Assembly: GCA_903892365.1 (NCBI GenBank)
Contig: CAITIF010000657.1
Coordinates: 1 to 13,488, forward strand
Direction of reading: 5' to 3'
Source: an uncultured Pirellula sp.
GTDB taxonomy: Bacteria; Planctomycetota; Planctomycetia; Pirellulales; Pirellulaceae
DNA length: 13,488 nt
Shown: one piece after another, positions 6,278 to 12,801 of the stretch
How positions within the stretch are numbered: the stretch's first letter is position 1
Layout: the number at the start of each line of letters is the position of its first letter
Notes under the pieces: generated by a model
What the model was told of the DNA's origin: nothing
Database searches by the model: none
What the model saw: only the letters and a program-made list of their open reading frames with translations
Translations under genes and position numbers: made by a program

Positions 6278-7774
6278 ATGACCTTCGAACGAAATTCAAC
6301 CCAGCAACGACCCAATACCGAACGAAAGGCACTTGCTATCAATTTGGATCCGCGTCGATATGGCTCGTTCGCGGAAATTGGTGCAGGCCAAGAAGTCGTG
6401 CGTTGGTTTTTCCGCGTGGGCGGAGCAGCCGGTACCATCGCAAAGAGCATCTCCGCCTATGACATGGCCGTCAGCGATGCCATTTACGGACAGTGCGATC
6501 GGTACGTCTGTCGTAAGCGACTAGAAGACATGTTGGAACATGAACAGTCACTTAATCTAGAACGACTGCGAGAAGAACGCGGTGACTCCACTGCTTTTTT
6601 CACATTCGCAGATACCGTTTCTGCTCGAAATTTCAAAGGGACCAACGATTGCCATGGGTGGCTTGGAGTTCGTTTCCAGGCTCATCCAAGAGATCAAGAT
6701 AGCCAAATCATCATTCACGTACGAATGCTGGACACGGAAAACGCGCTTCAACAAGAAGCCTTGGGGATTATCGGAGTGAATCTGCTATACGGGGCATTCT
6801 TTCTGAATCATGAACCCGACCAATTGATTGAGTCGTTGCTGGACAATCTAAGTACAAGGCGGATCGAGATCGACATGATCGAGTTTTCGGGAATCGCATT
6901 CCGACATGTTGATAACCGGGTCATGAGCCTTCGCTTGGTTCAACTAGGACTCAGCAATGCAGCCATGTTCTCAGCCAAGGGTGAGGTGTTGCAACCAGCG
7001 GAAGTGCTCTACAAGAAGCCGATTTTGGTGGAACGCGGCAGCTTCCGCCCCCTGACCAATGTTAATTTGGATATGCTTCGAGCAGCTCATGAAAAGTTCT
7101 GCGAAGAACCCGATGTCGCGGGGGATCAAGTTGTTACGCTCGCCGAAATCACCATGCGGAACCTGAAGGCAAACGGCGATATCAATCTCCAAGATTTTTT
7201 GGCGAGAGTTGACTTGCTCGCCGATTGCGGAATGACCGTTTTGATTTCGGACTACTTCGAGTACTATCGCCTAGCTGCGTATCTCGCCCGCTATACCAAG
7301 AGAAAAATCGGTATCACAATGGGTGCCGGAAGCTTGTGCGAGCTATTCGATGATCGCTACTATTCAGAACTGGATGGTGGCATCCTTGAGTCGTTTGGAA
7401 GGCTCTTCAAAAACGACTTGAAGCTATACATCTATCCACTTCTGGATCGAACAACCGGCGCGCTGACAACCGTCGATAATCTCGAAGTAGCTCCGGAATT
7501 GACGAAGCTATATCAGTACCTAGTTGAAAAAGGCTGCATTGAACAGCTGCACAACTTCAACCCACAAGACTTGAATACCTTTTCACGCGAGGTGCTTCGC
7601 CAGATACAAGCGGGCGATCCTGGTTGGATAGAACATGTTCCTGCGAAGGTTGCTGAGACGATCCAACGACGATGCTTCTTTGGCTATCGAAAATCACCTA
7701 TTACCAAAGAACCCGCTCCGTTCCTGGCCCCAGTACCAGGCGTGACGTACTCAAACAACAACAGTCTCGTTTAG
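6278..7774 (+). CDS. Conserved cytosolic protein of unknown function
   Basis: The 498-residue protein has no signal peptide or membrane segment. I recognise it as one of a widely conserved family (cyanobacteria, Chloroflexi, planctomycetes) whose function I cannot name. The well-conserved-looking blocks are ALAINLDPRRYGSFAEIGAGQ at 18-38, AGTIAKSISAYDMAVSDAIYG at 51-71, TFADTVSARNF at 109-119, GWLGVRFQ at 127-134, LQPAEVLYKKPILVERGSFRP at 238-258, and GGILESFGRLFKNDLKLYIYP at 367-387. The glycine-rich GAGQE near the start resembles a nucleotide-binding loop, but that alone does not prove it. As I remember, automatic pipelines have given relatives names such as TonB-dependent receptor; there is no signal peptide, plug or barrel here to support that. 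The ATG at 6278 was chosen because family-like sequence starts soon after; the upstream TTG at 6194 adds 28 atypical residues. The gene stands alone, with 490 bases before and 204 after it. Confidence 0.8.
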   Translation: MTFERNSTQQRPNTERKALAINLDPRRYGSFAEIGAGQEVVRWFFRVGGAAGTIAKSISAYDMAVSDAIYGQCDRYVCRKRLEDMLEHEQSLNLERLREERGDSTAFFTFADTVSARNFKGTNDCHGWLGVRFQAHPRDQDSQIIIHVRMLDTENALQQEALGIIGVNLLYGAFFLNHEPDQLIESLLDNLSTRRIEIDMIEFSGIAFRHVDNRVMSLRLVQLGLSNAAMFSAKGEVLQPAEVLYKKPILVERGSFRPLTNVNLDMLRAAHEKFCEEPDVAGDQVVTLAEITMRNLKANGDINLQDFLARVDLLADCGMTVLISDYFEYYRLAAYLARYTKRKIGITMGAGSLCELFDDRYYSELDGGILESFGRLFKNDLKLYIYPLLDRTTGALTTVDNLEVAPELTKLYQYLVEKGCIEQLHNFNPQDLNTFSREVLRQIQAGDPGWIEHVPAKVAETIQRRCFFGYRKSPITKEPAPFLAPVPGVTYSNNNSLV

Positions 7775-7904
7775 CTGCCAAAGCAACGCAGCAAGAACCG
7801 CGAACGCGATAGAAAATGCCTATCAATGGCATGCGAGTCTCCTTGTTGCATTTTGGCTCATAACGTTGATACTGGAGCAGATGGTGTGCGATTGGTAAAC
7901 ACCC

Positions 7905-7914
7905 ATCGTACGAT
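7905..7914. promoter_or_regulatory. Perfect 10-base palindrome upstream of the redoxin gene
   Basis: ATCGTACGAT lies 64 bases before the redoxin start, in the 204-base gap 7775-7978. It could be an operator half-site pair, but a 10-base palindrome can occur by chance. A short ATGCC/GGCAT stem also occurs at 7816-7832. No clear promoter was seen in this gap. Confidence 0.15.
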
Positions 7915-7967
7915 CACATGGTTTCGAAGGACCATTTGCGCGAGTAAGGCCGCTCTAGGCCCAATCC

Positions 7968-7973
7968 AGGAGA
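7968..7973 (+). promoter_or_regulatory. Shine-Dalgarno AGGAGA before the redoxin start
   Basis: AGGAGA lies five bases before the ATG at 7979. It decides that start over the in-frame TTG at 7826, which would place 51 unrelated residues ahead of the signal peptide. Confidence 0.65.
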
Positions 7974-7978
7974 AGAAT

Positions 7979-8593
7979 ATGTTTCGTACCGCTTTGGTGT
8001 TGTTCTGCTTTACCTTGGCCAGTTTTGCGATTGTCAGTCTTGCTAAAGCTGGTGAATACAACGAAGTCCTCAAGATCGGCGACCCTGCACCCGCATGGGA
8101 CAACTTGCCAGGTGTCGATGGCAAACAGCATTCGCTTAGAGATCTCAAAGACAAAAAGGTTGTTGTGGTCGTATTTACTTGCAACAGTTGTCCTGCGGCT
8201 CGCGACTATGAAGACCGAATCATCGAGCTAGCAAAATCATCGACTGAGATTGCGATCGTTGCCATCAACGTGAACCGTATCCCCGACGACTCGATGGAAA
8301 AGATGGTCGAGAGAGCCAAGTCGAAAAGCTTGCCGTACCCGTATTTGTTGGACGAATCACAAAAGATTGCGAAACAATACGGAGCCAACTTTACCCCCGA
8401 GTTTTTTGTGCTCGATGGAGATCGAAAGGTTGTTTACATGGGCAGCATGGACGACAACACCGATGCGAAATTAGCCAAGAAGCACTACGTGCGCGATGCC
8501 ACCGCAGCAGTACTGGCCGGCAAGCAACCGAATATCTCAGAAACGCTGGCCCGTGGATGTCGCGTTCGGTATGCTCGTGAACCGCGAAAATAG
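7979..8593 (+). CDS. Exported thioredoxin-fold protein (redoxin / AhpC-TSA type)
   Basis: The 204-residue product has a Sec signal peptide with probable cleavage at AKA|GE (after residue 24), so it acts outside the cytoplasm. The mature part follows the thioredoxin-like plan: KIGDPAPAWDNLPGVDG, then VVVVVFTCNSCPAARDYEDRI with a CxxC pair (C68, C71). Next come AIVAINVN and the cis-proline loop FTPEFFVLD (P140), followed by DGDRKVVYMGSMDDN. The tail ARGCRVRY carries a third cysteine (C194) in a position I associate with this planctomycete-type subfamily. The likely role is thiol-disulfide exchange or peroxide reduction in the periplasm; the substrate is unknown. A strong AGGAGA supports the ATG. 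The gene follows 204 bases of non-coding DNA and is followed by a perfect inverted repeat, so it is probably transcribed alone. Confidence 0.85.
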   Translation: MFRTALVLFCFTLASFAIVSLAKAGEYNEVLKIGDPAPAWDNLPGVDGKQHSLRDLKDKKVVVVVFTCNSCPAARDYEDRIIELAKSSTEIAIVAINVNRIPDDSMEKMVERAKSKSLPYPYLLDESQKIAKQYGANFTPEFFVLDGDRKVVYMGSMDDNTDAKLAKKHYVRDATAAVLAGKQPNISETLARGCRVRYAREPRK

Positions 8594-8639
8594 ATCTCGC
8601 GATGTTCTGTATTACGTCGCAGTGCCCAATGTTGAACTC

Positions 8640-8666
8640 GTGCGAAACGCGTCTCGCGTTTCGCAC
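8640..8666 (+). terminator. Perfect 12-bp stem between convergent genes
   Basis: GTGCGAAACGCG and its exact complement enclose a three-base TCT loop. The stem lies 47 bases after the redoxin stop and 21 bases beyond the end of the oppositely oriented gene. On the + strand it is followed by TCACTTTT, a weak T-run. It should end transcription of the redoxin gene and may also block readthrough from the other side, although no T-run exists on that strand. Confidence 0.7.
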
Positions 8667-8686
8667 TCACTTTTAACAACTAGCGA

Positions 8687-10066
8687 TTAGGCATATTCGC
8701 GATCGGTCAAGATACCCGGTTGTGGAACTGGGTAAGTTCCATTCGCGAGCATTTGCAATGGGGCGGGACTGTCGAACGTCAACGATTCCAAGCCTGGTGC
8801 AAATTCGTGATCGCAGTTGAGCATGTCATCATACGTGACTTCCATTCCGGTATGAGCCGCCATACGGCCCATGCTGGTAACCACGGACGCTTGAACTCCA
8901 CGTTCTACTTCGTTGTACGGTTCGTTCTTGCGAATCGCATCGATCAAATGATCCCATTCCAATTGGTATGGCGAAGGCTCGTTGCCACCGAACTGCCAAG
9001 TCATGTTTGCCTTGGTGAAGTTTTGACCGCTGTAGATTCGGCACTTAGCAGGTGAGTGACCCGACGCGGAAATCACGGCGCATCCCTTGGTACCGTGAGC
9101 GTAGCTCGCAAACTCGTCCTTGCATCCAGGGATGGTTCGTCCGTTCAGCATCAACTTGGAGCCGTCTTCAAATGTGTACTCCACCGAATACGTGTCGAAG
9201 TTTTGGTCGACGCAATCGTTTCGATAATGTCGGCCGCCGCTTGCTTGAGCCTTGATTGGCCAAGCGTTTTTCATCCAGCAGCATTCGTCGACGTTATGGA
9301 TCAAGAAATCGCTGAAACCGCCACCGCTGGCCCACAAGAAGCCATGGAAGCGATTGATTTGATACATCAGTTCGCTCATGTCTTCAGGTTTCTTGGTGGT
9401 GGCTGCAGAGCCTGTTGGGCCGGCCATTCGGTACGCTCGCATCAATTGAATATCGCCGATTTCACCACCTTGGATGCGGCGATGCAATTCGGCGCGGGCA
9501 TCGCAATGCCTGCACATTAACCCGATTGCCACCTTCAAGTTCTTAGCTACCGATTGTTGACCTAATTCAAACATGCGGCGGCTGGTTGGTCCGTCGACCG
9601 TCACCGGCTTCTCCATGAATACGTTTAGGCCCTTGGAGATCGCGTAAGCAAAGTGAACCGTTCGAAATGCGACTGGTGTTGCCATGATGACCACGTCACC
9701 CGGTCGCAAGCAATCCATGGCTTTCTTGTATCCGTCAAAGTCCACGAATCGCTTGTCCTCAGGTACCTTCACCTTCTTTGGAAACTGGCTGATCAAGGAA
9801 CCATAGCAGCTGTTCATTTTGTGATCGAAGACGTCGGCCATTGCGACCAATTCGATTTCACCATTGTCGACAGAGAGTGCGTTGGCGGCAGCTCCCGCAC
9901 CTCGGCCACCGCAGCCAATCAAGGCAACGCGAATCGTGTTGTCTTCGCCAGCATGCACGCTTTTGGAAAGATTGGAAGCAAGTACGCCAGCGGTTGCGAT
10001 CACGCTAGAACTTTTTAAAAAGTTACGTCGGTTTGCGTCATGGAGGGGTGGATTCGATTGGGTCAT
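8687..10066 (-). CDS. Tat-exported Gfo/Idh/MocA-family NAD(P)-dependent oxidoreductase
   Basis: The 459-residue protein starts with a twin-arginine signal: ANRRNFLKSS (R13, R14), then a mild hydrophobic stretch to about residue 32 and a possible cleavage at VHA|GE. Tat export fits an enzyme that folds around its cofactor before leaving the cell. The Rossmann motif is VALIGCGGRGAGAA at 47-60. NVFMEKPVTVDG at 148-159 holds the conserved lysine (K153). The C-terminal domain has LIHNVDECCWM at 255-265 with the His-x-x-Asp pair (H257, D260). Family members oxidise or reduce sugar carbons; the substrate cannot be read from sequence. The start is supported by AGGAG (plus-strand 10073-10077), six bases upstream. 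It is last in the - strand gene run, 75 bases after the SUMF1-like gene. With the DUF1080 gene nearby, it may form a 3-keto sugar. Confidence 0.92.
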   Translation of the reverse strand: MTQSNPPLHDANRRNFLKSSSVIATAGVLASNLSKSVHAGEDNTIRVALIGCGGRGAGAAANALSVDNGEIELVAMADVFDHKMNSCYGSLISQFPKKVKVPEDKRFVDFDGYKKAMDCLRPGDVVIMATPVAFRTVHFAYAISKGLNVFMEKPVTVDGPTSRRMFELGQQSVAKNLKVAIGLMCRHCDARAELHRRIQGGEIGDIQLMRAYRMAGPTGSAATTKKPEDMSELMYQINRFHGFLWASGGGFSDFLIHNVDECCWMKNAWPIKAQASGGRHYRNDCVDQNFDTYSVEYTFEDGSKLMLNGRTIPGCKDEFASYAHGTKGCAVISASGHSPAKCRIYSGQNFTKANMTWQFGGNEPSPYQLEWDHLIDAIRKNEPYNEVERGVQASVVTSMGRMAAHTGMEVTYDDMLNCDHEFAPGLESLTFDSPAPLQMLANGTYPVPQPGILTDREYA

Positions 10067-10086
10067 GGTGTGCTCCTAAACAAAGC

Positions 10087-10120
10087 AAAAAGAAAGGAAA
10101 GGAAAGGAAGGCAAGGAGGG
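10087..10120 (-). promoter_or_regulatory. Pyrimidine-rich leader before the Gfo/Idh/MocA gene
   Basis: On the coding strand 33 of 34 bases are C or T, including short TTTCC repeats (plus-strand GGAAA at 10096-10105). It ends 20 bases before the start codon, just upstream of the AGGAG site. It resembles the leaders of the other exported genes here. Confidence 0.35.
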
Positions 10121-10141
10121 CGGATAGGAATGCAAATGCGG

Positions 10142-11239
10142 CTATCGTTCCAGAGGGACAGGGCGTTCTTTTTGAATCGGTTCTGAGTAATCCCAGAACG
10201 TTTTCTTCTCTTCTTCCGAAGGTTCTTGCAAAGGTCGAACCACCCGAAAGCCAACGTGCAACGCATCGGTCAAAAACCAAATGCTTACAGGAAATTGAGG
10301 ATCTTGTGCTATCCAGTCTTCCGTAGAGCCTTCGCGAGCCGCACTTCGGCAATCTACAGCCGGCTTGTCCCAACCGCCGCCGCGAACCGTTCTCGGGTAC
10401 AGGGTCATCGGTACTAGCAACGGGTTCACTGGCTTCAACGTATCTACTGGATAACCTTGATCGACGTATTGATCTAGAACCCATTCTGCGACGTTGCCAT
10501 GCATGTCATGCAAGCCCCAGGGGTTGGGTTTTTTCTTACCGACGTTCTTGTAAGTTTCCCCAGCATTGTCCGCAAACCAGCCATACTTCTCCAATTCACT
10601 TGGATCATCACCGAAGGAATAAGCCGTTGTCGTGCCAGCTCGGCATGCATATTCCCATTCCGCTTCGGTCGGTAGCCGATAGTAGCGACCTGTCTTGGCG
10701 GATAGCCACTTGCAGTAGGTTCTGGCAGCGTGCTGAGTCATGCAGATGGCTGGAAAGTTTCGCTTCCCCATCCCAAACGACATATCACAGTATGGTTTGG
10801 TTGGTTGACTCTTTTGGAATTCGTTCGCAATGATATCCCTGGGCGTCGGTTCCAGCTTGTTCACTTCCATGGCAAAAACATCTAGGTCGGACATCCATAC
10901 GTCATACGCATCCCAAGTGGTTTCAAACTTGGCCATCCAAAACGGAGCGATTTCAACCTCGTGAACAGGCCCTTCGTCCGGGCGTCGATCGCTTTCCGAG
11001 TCTGGGCTTCCCATCTGAAACTTTCCGCCAGGGATGGGTAGCATTTCGACTTTGGCCGATGTGTGTTCAATCAATTCGGTATATGGCTTCATCTCTTCGG
11101 CTGTCTTCGCCTCCGAGTTCTTCACAGGTAGAACTTTGCCTGATTCATCCGCCAAAACCAGCAAGGCAGGGCAACACAGAAGCGTCCAAAGAGCAGCAGG
11201 GACAGCAAGCAAACGAATAGAATTAAAGGGCTTGGGCAT
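10142..11239 (-). CDS. Exported SUMF1/FGE-like (sulfatase-modifying factor family) protein
   Basis: The 365-residue product has a Sec signal peptide with likely cleavage VLA|DE after residue 30. The SUMF1 (FGE-sulfatase) domain spans about 64-333: MLPIPGGKFQMGSPDSESD, EGPVHEVEIAPFWMAKFETT, YRLPTEAEWEYACRAGT, NPWGLHDMHGNVAEWVLD, RTVRGGGWDKPAVDCRSAAR and HVGFRVVRPL. True formylglycine-generating enzymes bind copper with two cysteines in the block after RGG. Only one is visible here (C297), so sulfatase activation is unlikely. Many such proteins are of unknown role or act as C-type-lectin-like scaffolds. No sulfatase gene is in view. The start lacks a clear Shine-Dalgarno; a CT-rich stretch lies just before it. 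The gene sits between the DUF1080 gene (122 bases) and the Gfo gene (75 bases), all on one strand. Confidence 0.88.
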   Translation of the reverse strand: MPKPFNSIRLLAVPAALWTLLCCPALLVLADESGKVLPVKNSEAKTAEEMKPYTELIEHTSAKVEMLPIPGGKFQMGSPDSESDRRPDEGPVHEVEIAPFWMAKFETTWDAYDVWMSDLDVFAMEVNKLEPTPRDIIANEFQKSQPTKPYCDMSFGMGKRNFPAICMTQHAARTYCKWLSAKTGRYYRLPTEAEWEYACRAGTTTAYSFGDDPSELEKYGWFADNAGETYKNVGKKKPNPWGLHDMHGNVAEWVLDQYVDQGYPVDTLKPVNPLLVPMTLYPRTVRGGGWDKPAVDCRSAAREGSTEDWIAQDPQFPVSIWFLTDALHVGFRVVRPLQEPSEEEKKTFWDYSEPIQKERPVPLER

Positions 11240-11249
11240 AAGATTGCTT

Positions 11250-11264
11250 GGGAAGGAAGTAGGA
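11250..11264 (-). promoter_or_regulatory. Short pyrimidine-rich leader before the SUMF1-like gene
   Basis: On the coding strand 14 of 15 bases are C or T, ending ten bases before the ATG. It is the shortest of the four similar leaders. Confidence 0.25.
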
Positions 11265-11305
11265 TTTGTTTAGGTAGGAATGGAATGTGTCGCACCCAAC
11301 GATTT

Positions 11306-11335
11306 CAACGATCTGGGTAGAAACCCAAATCGTTG
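11306..11335 (-). other. Intergenic hairpin between the DUF1080 and SUMF1-like genes
   Basis: Seven base pairs, one mismatch, five more base pairs and a four-base loop make a compact stem 26 bases after the DUF1080 stop. No T-run follows on the coding strand. A further copy of the arm at 11297-11305 (plus-strand CAACGATTT) could pair instead with 11327-11335 over nine bases, so two exclusive folds are possible. It may act as an mRNA-stabilising or attenuating element inside the transcript. Confidence 0.5.
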
Positions 11336-11361
11336 TTCGTCGGATCGCTCGCAAATTCATT

Positions 11362-12714
11362 CTACTTCAACAAAGGTAGGATTTCGACGTTCTTGAAACG
11401 AACCGGGTCGGAATGGCCCGCGAATCCAACATGGCCATTGGTCCGGTCTTTCCCTGGGTGAGGTGAATCCGCCATGTACTTCGAAATGGTGGAAAGATCG
11501 GTATCCAAGATGATGGTGCCATTGAGTTCGACTTGGATCGTCGAGCCTTTGACGGTCACCACTTCATGATTCCACTCGCCTTGCGGTCGCAGGTAGCCGC
11601 GTTTAGCAGCCGCCATACCATAAGCACTGCCGTGAGCTTGTCTCGGATCGATGGTAGCGTAGTTCGAATGGCCATCATCCAAAACTTGCAATTCGGTCAT
11701 TCCAATGTAGGCGCCATCGCCTGACCGTTGTTCTTTGGGCATCGCTTCGAATTCCTTTTTGGTCGGATATCGCATGACCAACCCGTTGTTTCCTGCAGGT
11801 GGCAATTGAAAATCGACTCGCATGACATAGTTGGCAAAGACTTTTTCGGTGTGAAGCACGCCCCCTTTGCCTTCAAGACACTGAACCGTGCCGTCCTTGA
11901 CGGTATAGTTTGCAGTGGCTCCAGCCCAGCCTGTAAGGTCTTTTCCATTGAATAGGGATTCAAACTTTCCAGAAGAGGCCATCGCTTCCTCTTCAAACTT
12001 TCGAAGCAGATCATTCGATTCTTCTGCACTGTATTCGACCAACTTCAGATTCTTCCAGCGGATCTCTGCACCGTGAGTTTGCAATTGGATAGGACCTTTC
12101 TTAGGAAGAGGTTCCCCTTTCGCAAAAAAGTTATGCAATCTTGCGTTATTCACAACACACTTATCGTTCAGCCACACACTGCATCGCTCCCCGATCAAGC
12201 GGATACGCATCGCATTCCACTTTCCAGGAGGATTGTCGGCCCGAACCAAAGGGTCCTTGCCTGGCCATCCCGCTGGATTGTTCCAAAGTCCGCCGCTACC
12301 TTTTTCGTTACCATTCGGCTTGTTGTTTTCAGCATCTGGATCCCAGATTTGAACTTGAGGGATACCTCGTAAGTAAACACCCGAGTCCGAAGTTGGAACA
12401 ATCCAGTACTCGAACGAGAACTCAAAGTCCGCGAAGTCCTGATTGGTAGTTAGGTAAGCTCCCTGCCCATCGCTAACGATCACACCGTCTTCGATCTTCC
12501 AATGCTGAGCGACTTCTTGATTCCAAGCCTCTTTCTGCTTTGCATCGATCGCATCGAATGTGGTGGGATCAACGGTCGGACGCCCGTGCCATTGACTGAA
12601 GTCTTTTCCGTTGAACAACTGGACTTCGCCAGCCATGCTGCAAGCAGCCAAGGAAACATACGTCAAGCAGCAAAGAGAAACGGAACGAACAAGACGTTGG
12701 AGCGAAAATTTCAT
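11362..12714 (-). CDS. Exported protein with two DUF1080 domains (3-keto-disaccharide hydrolase family)
   Basis: The 450-residue product has an export signal with two possible processing sites: a lipobox-like LAAC (C25) or a signal peptidase I site at SMA|GE. Two DUF1080 (PF06439) domains follow, each opening with the same motif: LFNGKDFSQWHG at 33-44 and LFNGKDLTGWAG at 254-265. Domain 1 spans about 32-227 and contains DSGVYLRGIPQVQIWD, GLWNNPAGWPG and GPIQLQTHGAEIRWKNLKL. Domain 2 spans about 253-448 and contains NNGLVMRYP, MTELQVLDD, GSAYGM and GHVGFAGHSDPVRFKNVEI. DUF1080 proteins adopt a concanavalin-like fold, and characterised members cleave 3-keto-glycosides. With the Gfo/Idh/MocA gene downstream, this fits an oxidise-then-cleave route. 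No Shine-Dalgarno was seen at the start; a pyrimidine-rich leader precedes it. The gene lies 87 bases after the radical SAM gene on the same strand. Confidence 0.9.
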   Translation of the reverse strand: MKFSLQRLVRSVSLCCLTYVSLAACSMAGEVQLFNGKDFSQWHGRPTVDPTTFDAIDAKQKEAWNQEVAQHWKIEDGVIVSDGQGAYLTTNQDFADFEFSFEYWIVPTSDSGVYLRGIPQVQIWDPDAENNKPNGNEKGSGGLWNNPAGWPGKDPLVRADNPPGKWNAMRIRLIGERCSVWLNDKCVVNNARLHNFFAKGEPLPKKGPIQLQTHGAEIRWKNLKLVEYSAEESNDLLRKFEEEAMASSGKFESLFNGKDLTGWAGATANYTVKDGTVQCLEGKGGVLHTEKVFANYVMRVDFQLPPAGNNGLVMRYPTKKEFEAMPKEQRSGDGAYIGMTELQVLDDGHSNYATIDPRQAHGSAYGMAAAKRGYLRPQGEWNHEVVTVKGSTIQVELNGTIILDTDLSTISKYMADSPHPGKDRTNGHVGFAGHSDPVRFKNVEILPLLK

Positions 12715-12731
12715 AAGTGTGGGTTCTTGTT

Positions 12732-12755
12732 GGAGAGAAAAGGAAGGTGGGAAAG
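12732..12755 (-). promoter_or_regulatory. Pyrimidine-rich leader before the DUF1080 gene
   Basis: On the coding strand 23 of 24 bases are C or T, ending 17 bases before the ATG. It lies in the 87-base gap after the radical SAM gene, where no terminator hairpin was seen, so readthrough from that gene is possible. Confidence 0.35.
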
Positions 12756-12801
12756 TAAGTGATTTTGACGGTGGTCTGAAACGCTGTTCAAAAACGTTGG
12801 A

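Noticed and set aside
7826..7978. N-terminal extension of the redoxin from TTG 7826
   Set aside because: It would bury the signal peptide; the AGGAGA site points to the ATG at 7979.
9056..9520. Open frame (154 codons) on the + strand
   Set aside because: Antisense to the well-supported Gfo/Idh/MocA gene, with no recognisable domain.
10038..10484. Open frame (148 codons) on the - strand
   Set aside because: Out-of-frame shadow across the end of the SUMF1-like gene and the pyrimidine leader.
11939..12620. Repeated DNA around the two LFNGKD-coding segments
   Set aside because: Explained by the two homologous DUF1080 domains of one gene, not by a separate repeat element.
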